Assembly: GCA_943788115.1 (NCBI GenBank)
Contig: CALSPA010000006.1
Coordinates: 62,001 to 126,000, forward strand
Reading direction: 5' to 3'
DNA from: an uncultured Flavobacteriales bacterium
GTDB taxonomy: Bacteria > Bacteroidota > Bacteroidia > Flavobacteriales_D > Parvicellaceae
Length of the DNA: 64,000 nucleotides
The position numbers and the translations under genes were made by a program. The notes beneath the pieces are model-generated. The model was not told the origin of the DNA. It did not search any database and saw nothing but the letters and a program-made list of their open reading frames with translations. Positions within the stretch are counted from its first letter, which is position 1, and each line of letters opens with the position of its first letter. Shown here in pieces: positions 1-9,177 of the stretch.

Positions 1-422
1 GTGCTCCAAAATTCTTTTGCTTTGACACCACCTCTTGCATCATAAAACTTCCAAAGACCAACTTTAGTTTGATTTATTAATAACCCCTCATGCTTTATGT
101 GTCCATTAGAATAATATGTTTTAAACCTTCCTTTTCCTTTTTTAAATTTATCTTTTGATAATATTCTTCCTCTAGAATTATAACAAACCCTGCTCCCATG
201 CATTTTACCTTTTTTAAATGATGCTTCAGCAATGAATTGTCCTTTTTTATTTTTCAGAAACCCTAACCCACTAAACTTTTCACCTCTATAAAAATAAAAT
301 TCACCTTCAAGACTTAGCTCTTTCATTAATGCATTTTGAGCACTAACAACAACTAAAAAGTTAGTCATCAATAAGATTAAAATCGCTTTTAATTTAAGAT
401 CGTAGAAGTATGACTTTAACAC
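1..422 (-). CDS. MORN/YwqK-like secreted protein (3' part missing)
   Basis: The reading frame stays open from about 422 to the window edge, so the C-terminus is missing. The N-terminus is hydrophobic (LKAILILL, then LVVVSAQN), consistent with a signal peptide. It is followed by repeated short units such as YYSNGHIKHEG and GLWKFYDARG, the pattern of MORN/YwqK-family proteins found widely in Bacteroidota. The start is uncertain: GTG at 422 gives a full signal peptide, while ATG at 368 would cut into it. No function beyond a probable secreted repeat protein can be claimed. Confidence 0.6.
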   Translation of the reverse strand, partial: MLKSYFYDLKLKAILILLMTNFLVVVSAQNALMKELSLEGEFYFYRGEKFSGLGFLKNKKGQFIAEASFKKGKMHGSRVCYNSRGRILSKDKFKKGKGRFKTYYSNGHIKHEGLLINQTKVGLWKFYDARGGVKAKEFWS

Positions 423-568
423 ATGTAAAACTAAAAATTAAAAGTTTATACCCCAATATTGGTTGGTTTGTTACATTTAAAATGTAAGTTTTTTAAGTTA
501 GATTTTATAAATTTTGTTTGTATAAAAACAAAGTTTAAATTCGCAGACTCATTAAAGCCAAATTAAAT

Positions 569-650
569 GCCGAAGTGGCGGAACTGGTAGACGCGCACGA
601 CTCAAACTCGTGTACCTTCGGGTGTGTGGGTTCGATTCCCACCTTCGGTA
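569..650 (+). tRNA. tRNA-Leu (anticodon CAA)
   Basis: The acceptor stem gccgaag (569-575) pairs with cttcggt (643-649), with one G-U pair at the end, followed by discriminator A at 650. The anticodon stem cacga/tcgtg encloses the loop CTCAAAC, giving anticodon CAA. The extra-arm region (about 617-630) and the T arm (gtggg ttcgatt cccac) fit a class II leucine tRNA. CCA is not encoded. The dCMP deaminase start lies only 29 bases downstream on the same strand, so the two may share a transcript. Confidence 0.95.
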
Positions 651-679
651 CAATAAATGGTTTTATTCAAATTTTAGCA

Positions 680-1132
680 TTGGAAAACAATCAATCAATC
701 AATCAATCTGAAAAGCAAAAAAAATACGATCGCGCTTATTTAAAAATGGCATTAGAATGGGGGTCATTATCTCATTGTGAAAGAAAAAAAGTAGGTGCGC
801 TTATCGTGAAAGACAGGATGATAATTTCAGATGGGTTTAATGGAACTCCTACAGGATTTGATAATTATTGTGAAGATGATGAGGGTTACACTAAATGGTA
901 TGTGCTACATGCTGAAGCAAATGCAATTTTAAAAGTGGCAAACAGTACAAATAGTTGTGAAGGAGCTACTCTTTACCTCACGCTTTCTCCATGTAAAGAA
1001 TGTGCCAAGCTGATTTATCAATCTGGAATAAAAAGATTAGTTTATATTAAAGAATATAAAGACAACTCCGGCCTACGTTTTCTTAAAAAAGCAGGTCTTC
1101 AAATATCTCAACTATCTCTAAATAATGACTAA
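680..1132 (+). CDS. deoxycytidylate (dCMP/CMP) deaminase family protein
   Basis: A zinc-dependent cytidine/deoxycytidylate deaminase of about 150 aa, expected to convert dCMP to dUMP for thymidylate synthesis in the cytoplasm. The catalytic HAEAN motif supplies the zinc-binding His and proton-shuttle Glu, and PCKEC supplies the two zinc Cys. GTPTGF near residue 55 is typical of dCMP deaminases. The open frame runs back into tRNA-Leu, which cannot be coding, and no in-frame ATG lies between the tRNA and the conserved KYDRAYLKMA region. I therefore chose TTG at 680. Its end overlaps the next gene by 8 bases (ATGACTAA), implying translational coupling to the S41 protease. Confidence 0.85.
   Translation: MENNQSINQSEKQKKYDRAYLKMALEWGSLSHCERKKVGALIVKDRMIISDGFNGTPTGFDNYCEDDEGYTKWYVLHAEANAILKVANSTNSCEGATLYLTLSPCKECAKLIYQSGIKRLVYIKEYKDNSGLRFLKKAGLQISQLSLNND
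688..707 (+). repeat. CAAT tetranucleotide repeat, 5 copies
   Basis: Five perfect CAAT units lie within the first ten codons of the dCMP deaminase, directly after the inferred TTG start. Four-base units inside a coding region change frame when copy number changes. Confidence 0.9.
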
Positions 1133-2729
1133 AAAAAGTTCAACCCCTTATTTCCCATTATTACTTTGTTTCTTTACAGCACTAGCTTACCTTATTGGAG
1201 TATTTAATTCAAACATTAACTCTTCTGATAAAGCAACAGACACTAATAAAATCAACCACATAATTAATGTGATAGAAAACAATTATGTTGACTCAGTTGA
1301 TAAATCTGAATTAATTGAGAATTCAATTGTTGGGCTACTTTCAAATCTCGACCCACACTCAGTTTACATTTCTAAAGATGATGTGGAATTTGCAAATGAA
1401 GGCCTTCAAGGTCATTTTGGTGGAGTTGGTATAAGATTTATTATATTAAGAGATACACTAATGGTAGCCAATGTTATAAATGGTGGCCCATCACAAAAAG
1501 CCGGACTAGTTTCTGGAAATAGAATTATTAATGTTGATGGTGATAATATTGCTGGAGTTGGGATTAAAAATGAAGATGTTTTCAAACTCCTCAAAGGAGA
1601 ATATGGATCTATTGTTAATTTAACAACATACAACCCTATTAAAAAAATTGAAAAATCAACTGATATAGTTAGAGGTTTAATTCCTCTTCCTTCAATTGAC
1701 GCATCATTAATATTAGAAAAAAATATTGGCTACATTAAATTAACTAGTTTTTCAGACAAAACACCTGTAGAATTTCATGAAGCTTTAATTAGCTTAAAAA
1801 AAATTAGGAATGGGAAAAATTAATTCTTGATTTAAGATCAAATACTGGTGGATACCTTCATGGAGCTATAAGTGTTGCAGATGAATTTTTACAAAAAAAA
1901 GAACTCATTGTATACACGGATGGATTGCATCAAAAAAGACAAAATCATTTTGCATCAAACAATGGAGAGTATGAAGATGGTGATTTAGTTATTTTAGTAA
2001 ATAGTGGTTCTGCATCTGCCAGTGAAATTGTCAGTGGTGCCGTTCAAGATAACGATAGAGGGGCAATTATTGGAAGAAGGACTTTTGGAAAAGGACTCGT
2101 TCAACAACCAATTAAACTTGCTGACAACTCAGAATTACGACTAACTATTTCAAGATATTACACCCCTACAGGAAGGTGCATTCAAAAACCTTATGGAGTT
2201 GGTGAAGACTATGACAATGAATTGATGAGTCGATATGAAAGTGGGAGAAATGTATGCCCTAGACTCAACTTCGTTTATTAATGAAGAAAAATACATCACA
2301 CCTAAAGGAAAAATTGTATATGGTGGAGGGGGTGTTTTTCCTGACATTTTTGTTCCCTTAGACAGTTCCCAATACTCACTATATTACTCATCATTGTATT
2401 ACTCTACCGCATTTAGAAATTTTTGTTTTGATTATTTTTATAACAATTCAAATAATTTCAACTATAAAAAAGTTGAAGATTATGGCAGCTCATATAAAAT
2501 TTCAGATAAATTATATTTAGATTTTATTCATTATTCTCAAAAAAACAACAGTATTAACATTCCTGAAGAAATTGAAGAAATTACAATTCAAAGAATAAAA
2601 AATCAGCTAAAAAATGAATTTGCCACTTATTTATTTAACCAGGAATCAAGGTACTTCCTTTCATATTCAAAAGACACTGACATTCAAGAAGCAATTAAAT
2701 CGTTTCAAAAAGATTCAACTAAGGATTAA
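1125..2729 (+). CDS. ctpA: S41 C-terminal processing peptidase, frame broken twice
   Basis: A periplasmic serine protease of the CtpA/Prc (S41A) family. After correction it is about 534 aa: N-terminal membrane segment (about residues 8-25), PDZ domain (about 85-170), then the catalytic domain. The nucleophile Ser lies in SGSASASEI and the general-base Lys in FGKGLVQ, so the Ser-Lys dyad is intact. Two compensating single-base changes break the frame: a GG at 1807-1808 that should read GGG (restoring IREWEKLILDLR), and a GGG at 2243-2245 that should read GG (restoring YESGEMYALD). Both flanks remain perfectly family-like, so I annotate one gene. It starts inside the dCMP deaminase gene and ends 11 bases into the convergent zinc-ribbon gene. 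Confidence 0.85.
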
Positions 2730-3123
2730 AGTCATCTAAATCATCATGTATTTCTCCATCTGCATCTCCATAGGAATCTATTTCATCTTGGGTCACAATG
2801 TAGGTTCTTTTATCTCCATGAACAGTTGAGAACAGTGCTTCGAAATATATAAATTCATTAACCATCATTCTTAATTCTGCAAATTTGTAGTTTTTCTCAC
2901 TTGTTAGGTCAGCGTTGCATAAAGGGCAAATAAAAATTACACGTTCTCCTTTATCGAAAGAAACATTTGGAGTTGTAGTGAAATCATAATTTCCGGGCTC
3001 AGGAGATAAATGAATAACACCTGTCTCATTGTGATTTTGTCTCTTAAAATTTAATTCAACAGAACTATTTTTCATCAGTGATTTTTCACATTTTGGGCAA
3101 TGATAGTTACAATTCTGAATCAT
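2719..3123 (-). CDS. zinc-ribbon conserved hypothetical protein
   Basis: A 134-aa soluble protein with two CxxC pairs, CPKC (about residues 10-13) and CPLC (about 67-70), a likely zinc-binding site. The C-terminus is very acidic (DSYGDADGEIHDDLDD). No signal peptide or membrane segment is seen. I recognise it only as a conserved hypothetical of Bacteroidota. It is convergent with the S41 protease gene and overlaps its end by 11 bases. A role in nucleic-acid or protein binding would be a guess. Confidence 0.7.
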   Translation of the reverse strand: MIQNCNYHCPKCEKSLMKNSSVELNFKRQNHNETGVIHLSPEPGNYDFTTTPNVSFDKGERVIFICPLCNADLTSEKNYKFAELRMMVNEFIYFEALFSTVHGDKRTYIVTQDEIDSYGDADGEIHDDLDDFNP

Positions 3124-3288
3124 AATTGTGAATTTTTTAACAAATAAAAAACTTGCTGTTCTTCTTTAAATTTAATCAATTTTAACGAAAAAATCAAAGA
3201 TTTTAAGCGTTAGCCTAATGAAAACAAAGGTTGAACTTCGGAAAAATAAATAGCAATAATTTAGATTTAATATTAGCTAATTAAAGAT

Positions 3289-3296
3289 TACTTTTG
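3289..3296 (+). promoter_or_regulatory. Bacteroidota-type -7 element (TACTTTTG) for aspS
   Basis: TACTTTTG matches the TAnnTTTG consensus used by the Bacteroidota primary sigma factor and lies 25 bases before the aspS ATG. A clear upstream TTG at the expected spacing was not identified, so support is from one element and position. Confidence 0.5.
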
Positions 3297-3321
3297 GAAA
3301 CTTTTTTTAAAGCAATTATTT

Positions 3322-5080
3322 ATGTATAGAACACAGACAAATGGTGATTTAAGGCTTAAGCATGTAGACAAACATGTTACGCTTTGTGGTTGGGTTCAAA
3401 AATCAAGAGACCTAGGCGGAATGACATTTATTGACCTAAGAGATCGATACGGTATTACACAGCTTACATTTAATGAATCAATAGATAAATTACTTTGTTC
3501 TAAAGCAAGAGAATTAAGTAGAGAATGGGGTAATTCAAATTTCAGGATTAGTAAGAGAACGAAGTAGCAAGAACCCAAATATAAAAACAGGTGAAATTGA
3601 AATTGAAGTTCAATCCTTAACCGTTTTAAATCAATCTAAAACACCACCTTTTACTATAGAAGATCAAACGGATGGTGGTGAAGAGTTAAGGATGAAGTAT
3701 AGATTCTTGGATTTAAGAAGAGGTCCTCTGCAAAAAAACATGCTGCTACGAAGCAAGATGAGTCTAGAAACAAGAACTTATTTCAACGAGATTAATTTCA
3801 TTGAGATAGAAACTCCATATCTAATAAAATCAACTCCAGAGGGAGCAAGAGATTTTGTTGTGCCAAGCAGAATGAATAAACAACAATTTTATGCCCTTCC
3901 TCAATCACCTCAAACATTTAAACAGCTTTTAATGGTCAGTGGTTACGATCGCTATTTTCAAATTGTAAAATGTTTTAGAGATGAAGATTTAAGAGCTGAT
4001 CGACAGCCTGAATTCACACAAATTGATTGTGAAATGGCATTTGTTAATCAGCAAGACATTTTAGATACTTTTGAAGGGCTAATAAAACACCTTTTCCAAA
4101 AATTAATTGGGCTTTCTTTTAAAGAAAAATTTCCTGTTATTACTTATGAAAAAGCAATGTTAAATTATGGCTCTGATAAACCTGACATTAGGTTTGAAAT
4201 GAAGCTCAACTATATTGATTCATTAGCAAAAGGAAAAGGGTTTAATGTATTTGACCAAGCCGAATCAATCGTAGCAATTAGTGTTCCCAATTGTGCTGAT
4301 TACTCTAGAAAAAAACTAGACAAACTAACTGAATGGGTCAAAAGACCTCAAATTGGAGCTAAAGGTCTTATTTATGTTAAACTCAACTCTGACAACACAA
4401 TCAAATCTTCAGTTGATAAGTTTTTCAATAGTGAAGACTTAAAACAATGGGGAAATCTTTGTGGATCTAAACCTGGAGACTTGCTACTTATTCTGAGTGG
4501 GAACTCTGAAGAAGTTCAAAAACAAATGAATGAATTGAGATTAAAAATGGGTACTGATCTAAACTTAAGAGATCCTTCGGTTTTTAAACCAATTTGGGTT
4601 GTCGACTTCCCTCTTCTTGAAAAAGATAATGAAACTGGTGATTTTCATGCGATGCATCATCCATTTACCTCACCTAAATCTGAAGATTTAAAGCTCATCG
4701 ATGAAAACCCTATTCAAGTTAGGGCAAATGCTTATGATTTAGCCATTAATGGGGTTGAAGTTGGTGGTGGTTCTATTAGGATTCATAACAGAGATGTCCA
4801 AGAAAAAATGTTTGCACTGCTAGGTTTCTCTAAAGAAGAAGCCAAAGAACAGTTTGGATTTTTAATGGATGCATTTGAATATGGAGCTCCTCCTCATGGT
4901 GGAATCGCTTTTGGATTTGATAGACTTTGTACTCTTTTCGGAGGCAGAGAAAATATTAGAGAGTTCATTGCCTTCCCTAAAAATAATCAAGGCAGAGATG
5001 TAATGATTGACGCCCCATCTAAAATAGACATTCAACAAACTAAGGAGCTTGGAATAAGCTTAGAAGAAATTGAAAACTAG
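3322..5080 (+). CDS. aspS: aspartate--tRNA ligase, one frameshift
   Basis: Class II aminoacyl-tRNA synthetase charging tRNA-Asp; corrected length about 585 aa, normal for bacterial AspRS. An N-terminal OB-fold anticodon-binding domain ([21 protein letters not shown]) is followed by the catalytic core with motif 2 ([14 protein letters not shown]), the bacterial GAD insertion and motif 3 ([10 protein letters not shown]). The frame breaks in the G run at 3527-3530: removing one G turns REWGNSNF into [14 protein letters not shown] and joins the two halves. A broken essential synthetase is implausible, so an error in the sequence is likely. The stop shares the palindrome CTAG with the convergent membrane-protein gene. 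gatC and gatA are both in this window, so AspRS may also serve the tRNA-Asn amidation route; that is inference. Confidence 0.92.
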
Positions 5081-6045
5081 ATTTCTTTTTTTTGATATTG
5101 AATAGCAAAGAGAGAGATTAGGCCTAATGCAACAATGAAGATTGTTTGTGTTGACCACATTAACATACTAAAAGATTTAGCAGTTTCTCCTTCAAAACCA
5201 TATAGTCCTGTCAACACAGAGGCAACCATAATTGGGTAAAGTCCTATTCCTCCAGGTGTCACTCCAATTGCAATTGCACCAGCTACAAAACAAGCAAAAG
5301 TAGCGTTTACGCTAATGTTTTCAACACCTGGCAGTGCTAATGCTGTAAGCCAAAACATAGCTAAGTATGCCGCCCAAATAAAAACCGTATGAAATATAAA
5401 TGCAGTTTTTTGTTTTAATTTTAAAATTGTTAAACAACCCTCAAGAATACCCTTTACAAACTTAATTAGCTTATGTCTAATTTTCTTTGAAAAGCTAATT
5501 GTCAGAAATAATATTGTTATAAAAATTAGAAAAGCTGGAATGATCCAAGGTGGAAAACCTTCAGCTTGAGTAGCTTTTATTTGATTAAATTGCTCTTGAT
5601 CTGTTTGTAATAATCCTGCAATAAAAATAACTAGACCAAACATTATTAAATCAATTACACGTTCAACTACAATTGTACCAAATGTTTTATCTACAGATGC
5701 TTTATGATATTTACTAAAATAACCAGCTCTTGCTAACTCTCCAGACCTTGGAATCGTCAAATTAATTATATAACCAATCATTACACTGTGGTACATTAAG
5801 CTGAGCTTTGGTTTATAACCAAGTGGATGAAGTAAATATTTCCAGCGATACGCTCTACTTAGATGACTTAAAAATGCAACAACTAAAGCAACCATGATCC
5901 ACCAATAATTTGCCCCTTTAAAAGCAGCTAACATGTGCTGCCTTTCAGCAATAGAAGAGTTAGAAAAGAAATACCAAGTCAAGTAAACACCAATAGAAAT
6001 AGGGATTATAATTTTCAATATCTTTATTAGTCTTTCTTTAATCAT
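5077..6045 (-). CDS. UPF0104/lysylphosphatidylglycerol-synthase TM-region family protein
   Basis: A 322-aa integral membrane protein with roughly eight hydrophobic segments and conserved family motifs: RAYRWKYLL after the second helix, [16 protein letters not shown], and GGIGLYPIM near the C-terminus. It corresponds to the membrane domain of MprF-like proteins without the soluble aminoacyl-transferase domain, so lysylation activity is not expected. It lies 4 bases downstream of panC and is probably co-transcribed with it. The true substrate is unknown; a lipid-related or flippase-type role is a family-level guess. Confidence 0.85.
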   Translation of the reverse strand: MIKERLIKILKIIIPISIGVYLTWYFFSNSSIAERQHMLAAFKGANYWWIMVALVVAFLSHLSRAYRWKYLLHPLGYKPKLSLMYHSVMIGYIINLTIPRSGELARAGYFSKYHKASVDKTFGTIVVERVIDLIMFGLVIFIAGLLQTDQEQFNQIKATQAEGFPPWIIPAFLIFITILFLTISFSKKIRHKLIKFVKGILEGCLTILKLKQKTAFIFHTVFIWAAYLAMFWLTALALPGVENISVNATFACFVAGAIAIGVTPGGIGLYPIMVASVLTGLYGFEGETAKSFSMLMWSTQTIFIVALGLISLFAIQYQKKEI

Positions 6046-6049
6046 AAAA

Positions 6050-6877
6050 TTAATTTAATTCGATGTTATCAATAAGTCTAATATCGCCCAATTTAGTAGC
6101 TACAAAAGCTCTCCATTTTGTATTCTTTCCACCAGATTTTGACAAATCATTAGCATTTCTAATTTCAAAATATTCAGGACTAGAAAATTTTGAAAGCTCT
6201 TTAAAACATGTATTCTCTAAATCATTAAAATCCATTGTTTTTGCTTTTTGCATACACATACCTAAAACCTTATAAATATTTGGAGCTAAAGATCGATGAT
6301 GTTTAGATAGTCTAGCATTTCTTGAGCTCATGGCTAAGCCATCATTTTCTCTAACAGTTTTACAAGCAATAATTTCAGTTTTAATTTCCAACTTTTTTAT
6401 TAATGTTTTTATTATCAATAATTGCTGAAAATCCTTCTCTCCAAAAAATGCATAATTAGGTTTTATAAGATCTAAAAATAATTTAACCACTCTAGCAACT
6501 CCTTCGAAATGACCAATTCTATGGAATCCTTCCATTACGTTTTCAATGGATTCAAAAGCAATAGTGTCATAATTCTCATTTTTATATAACTCTTCAGCGC
6601 TAGAAGGAATAAAAACCATGTCAACCTCTAGATTTTCTAAAGCTCTTAAATCTTGGTCTAAAGTTGACGGATAATTTACAAAATCATTTTTGTCTCCAAA
6701 TTGTGTTGGATTAACAAAAATACTTACCACAACTAAGTCTGCCTTTTTTTTCGCTTCGCTTATTAGAGAAAGATGCCCTTTGTGAAGCGCTCCCATGGTA
6801 GGAATAAACCCAATTGCTAAATCTTTGTTTTTAGAAACCCAATTAACTACTTCTAAGTTGTTGTAAATCAATTTCAT
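6050..6877 (-). CDS. panC: pantoate--beta-alanine ligase (pantothenate synthetase)
   Basis: Cytoplasmic ligase joining pantoate and beta-alanine with ATP in the last step of pantothenate synthesis. Length 275 aa is normal. Visible motifs: PTMGALHKGHLSLI (HIGH-like nucleotide site), VNPTQF, FFGEKDFQQL and SSRNARLS. It is divergent from the GT5 gene; both have a TAnnTTTG element in the 100-base spacer. The panD gene often found beside panC in flavobacteria is absent here. Confidence 0.95.
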   Translation of the reverse strand: MKLIYNNLEVVNWVSKNKDLAIGFIPTMGALHKGHLSLISEAKKKADLVVVSIFVNPTQFGDKNDFVNYPSTLDQDLRALENLEVDMVFIPSSAEELYKNENYDTIAFESIENVMEGFHRIGHFEGVARVVKLFLDLIKPNYAFFGEKDFQQLLIIKTLIKKLEIKTEIIACKTVRENDGLAMSSRNARLSKHHRSLAPNIYKVLGMCMQKAKTMDFNDLENTCFKELSKFSSPEYFEIRNANDLSKSGGKNTKWRAFVATKLGDIRLIDNIELN

Positions 6878-6895
6878 AGATAATTATTGCAGGTG

Positions 6896-6903
6896 CAAAA
6901 CTA
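6896..6903 (-). promoter_or_regulatory. -7 element (TAGTTTTG) for panC
   Basis: Read on the minus strand this is TAGTTTTG, a TAnnTTTG match 18 bases before the panC start codon. It forms a divergent pair with the element at 6937-6944. Confidence 0.5.
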
Positions 6904-6936
6904 GTTTATTTATTAGTATTATTAGTTTTTTTAGCT

Positions 6937-6944
6937 TAATTTTG
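6937..6944 (+). promoter_or_regulatory. -7 element (TAATTTTG) for the GT5 gene
   Basis: TAATTTTG matches TAnnTTTG and lies 33 bases before the ATG at 6978. No clear TTG was seen at the expected upstream distance. Confidence 0.5.
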
Positions 6945-6977
6945 TAGGCTCTTAACTCTAAAAAGAGGATCAAACAT

Positions 6978-7805
6978 ATGGAAAAAAGTAGAATTTTATT
7001 TGTTACCCAAGAAATCACCCCTTTCCTCAGCGAAACTAAATTAGCTGAAACTGTTAGAAAAATATCACAAGGTGTTCATGAAAAAGATAAAGAAATAAGA
7101 ATCTTTATGCCAAGATTTGGCGTTGTCAATGAAAGAAGACATCAGTTGCACGAAGTGATTAGACTTTCAGGAATGAATTTGATTGTTGATGATGCTGACC
7201 ATCCACTTATTATTAAAGTTGCTTCGATTCCACAAGCTAGAATACAAGTTTACTTTATCGATAATGAAGAGTTTTTTAAGCGCAAAAGAGTTTTCAATGA
7301 TGACAAAGACAAATTTGCAAAAGACAATGACGAAAGAGCTATTTTCTTTTGTCGAGGGGTAGCTGAAACTGTTAAAAAATTAGGCTGGGCTCCTGACATT
7401 GTTCATTGCCACGGTTGGATGACTGCTTTTATGCCACTTTATTTAAAAAGCATCTATAATGATGACCCTCATTTCACTAGTGCTAAAACAATGTTTTCAG
7501 TTTATGGAAGTGGTTATAAAGGATCTTTGTCTAAGAAAATTTTAACCAAATTGTCCTTTGATGGAATTGCCACAGATGATTTAGTTTTAGAAAATTCACC
7601 TAATTCTGATAATGTAAACATGCTTGGAGTTCAATTTGCAGATGTAATTGGAATTGGAGATCAAGCAATAAATACAGATTTACTTAGTTATATAGAAAAT
7701 TGTGGGAAACCGATTTTAGGTTACCAAGAAGAAGAAAGTTTAGTTGATGCACATCAGGATTTTTATGACAAAGTACTCACTGAGGATGGTGTTTTTGCAG
7801 ATTAG
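6978..7805 (+). CDS. short GT5 'glycogen/starch synthase' N-domain protein
   Basis: A 275-aa protein that matches only the N-terminal Rossmann domain of GT5 glycogen synthases (about 480 aa in full enzymes). Retained features are the opening ILFVTQEITPFL, RIFMPRFG and HCHGWMTAFMPLYL. The ADP-glucose-binding KTGGL motif is replaced by SETKL, and the C-terminal nucleotide-binding domain is missing. Short forms like this are commonly annotated as glycogen synthase in Bacteroidota next to panC and DUF4270, as here. Canonical glycogen synthesis is doubtful; a binding or regulatory role is possible. It ends cleanly at TAG, and the following DUF4270 gene starts 40 bases later. Confidence 0.8.
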   Translation: MEKSRILFVTQEITPFLSETKLAETVRKISQGVHEKDKEIRIFMPRFGVVNERRHQLHEVIRLSGMNLIVDDADHPLIIKVASIPQARIQVYFIDNEEFFKRKRVFNDDKDKFAKDNDERAIFFCRGVAETVKKLGWAPDIVHCHGWMTAFMPLYLKSIYNDDPHFTSAKTMFSVYGSGYKGSLSKKILTKLSFDGIATDDLVLENSPNSDNVNMLGVQFADVIGIGDQAINTDLLSYIENCGKPILGYQEEESLVDAHQDFYDKVLTEDGVFAD

Positions 7806-7845
7806 GCAGAAAACCAATTACAGATATTATTTTAAAACAGCAGGT

Positions 7846-9174
7846 ATGAAATTTATACCTCTTCTTCTGATAACTATTTTGTTTTCATGTAGAAAAACAA
7901 ATGACTTTGGTTTGGAAGTACAACCCAATCAAGATTTACTTTCTGTAAATCAAACAGATTCCACTTCAATCATAACATATTCGGTTTTAGAAGACAGCTT
8001 AAAAACGGATGAATTATCTGGACCAAATCTTTTAGGTTCCTATACTGACCCCTACTTTGGGTCTTTAAATTCATCTGTATACACCCAAATTAGACTTGAA
8101 AGCTCATATGACTTTAGACCTAGTGGAACGCTTACTCTAGATAGTTTAATAGTCGATTCTGTTATTTTATACCTTGCTATGGATGGGTATTATGGTAATT
8201 TAGGGAGTCAAACGTTTGAAGTTTTTCAATTAAGTGAAGACCTTCATTTAGATTCTAGCTATTATACAAACTCAACCTTGTCAGCTAACCTGATTAATCT
8301 TGTAGCATCATCTAATGGGGAAATCAACCCAAACCCCCAAGTACCTGGCTATGTAAAAGGCGAGCTAGTGAATGAGGCAATATTGAGAATTCCATTAAGT
8401 ATAACAGATTTTGCAATTCCAATCATGGAACAATCTGGAACAACATCATTAGACGGAAACGATGGAGATGATCAATTTATAGATTGGTTTAAAGGATTAC
8501 TCATCACCACCAACAATACATCTCAAAGCATAAATCAAGGAGCAATTTATTACACAGATCTCTTAAGCGAATTTTCTAAAATCACTTTATTTTATAGAGA
8601 CACTTCTGGTACCGCAGCAGATCACGACACCTTATCTTTTGACTTTAACTTAAACGCCAATTGTGCACGCTTTCACAATTCAACAATTGATTACACATCC
8701 TCGGTTGTCGAGTCTACATTAAATGACTCTACTTTAGGTCAAGATTTATTCTATGTTCAATCTCTTGGTGGGTGTAAAGGTAAAATACATTTTCCTTATT
8801 TAGACCAGCTTATTGACAGCTCTATTATAATTAATAAAGCCGAATTAGTTTTACCTTTCCAATTCTATCTTTTAGATGCTTACGACCCTGCATCATCTCT
8901 TATTTTAACAACCGAAAACAGCAATGGAGATGCATCCTTTTTGCCTGATTTTTTTGAAAGTAATCATGGAGGAAGTATCGATTTAATTAATAAAAACTAT
9001 CGTTTTAACATTACCCGATATATAAATGAAATAATTGCTGGAGAAACTTCCAATTATCCTCTTTCTTTAATTACTAGTGGCTCAGGTGTGTCTGCAAACA
9101 GAGGTGTCTTTAATGGTTTCAACTCTACTAAAAAAGACAAGCCTAAATTAATTTTAACTTATTCAAACTATTAA
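7846..9174 (+). CDS. DUF4270 domain lipoprotein
   Basis: A secreted lipoprotein of about 442 aa. The start at ATG 7846 gives MKFIPLLLITILFSCRK, a signal peptide with lipobox LFSC; the frame is open further upstream but that would overlap the GT5 gene. The body is beta-rich with repeated LDSLIVDSV and LTYS-type strands, characteristic of DUF4270, a Bacteroidota family usually placed between the short GT5 gene and glmS. Its function is unknown. It lies 3 bases upstream of glmS, so co-transcription is likely. Confidence 0.85.
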   Translation: MKFIPLLLITILFSCRKTNDFGLEVQPNQDLLSVNQTDSTSIITYSVLEDSLKTDELSGPNLLGSYTDPYFGSLNSSVYTQIRLESSYDFRPSGTLTLDSLIVDSVILYLAMDGYYGNLGSQTFEVFQLSEDLHLDSSYYTNSTLSANLINLVASSNGEINPNPQVPGYVKGELVNEAILRIPLSITDFAIPIMEQSGTTSLDGNDGDDQFIDWFKGLLITTNNTSQSINQGAIYYTDLLSEFSKITLFYRDTSGTAADHDTLSFDFNLNANCARFHNSTIDYTSSVVESTLNDSTLGQDLFYVQSLGGCKGKIHFPYLDQLIDSSIIINKAELVLPFQFYLLDAYDPASSLILTTENSNGDASFLPDFFESNHGGSIDLINKNYRFNITRYINEIIAGETSNYPLSLITSGSGVSANRGVFNGFNSTKKDKPKLILTYSNY

Positions 9175-9177
9175 TAA

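Noticed and set aside
3527-3530. Programmed frameshift in aspS
   Set aside because: No slippery heptamer, stop-proximal structure or known recoding in aspS; similar one-base breaks in four other genes favour sequence error.
5077-6045. MprF-type lysylphosphatidylglycerol synthase
   Set aside because: Only the membrane domain is present; the aminoacyl-transferase domain is missing.
7744-7845. Upstream start for the DUF4270 gene
   Set aside because: It would overlap the GT5 gene and destroy the signal peptide and lipobox that follow ATG 7846.
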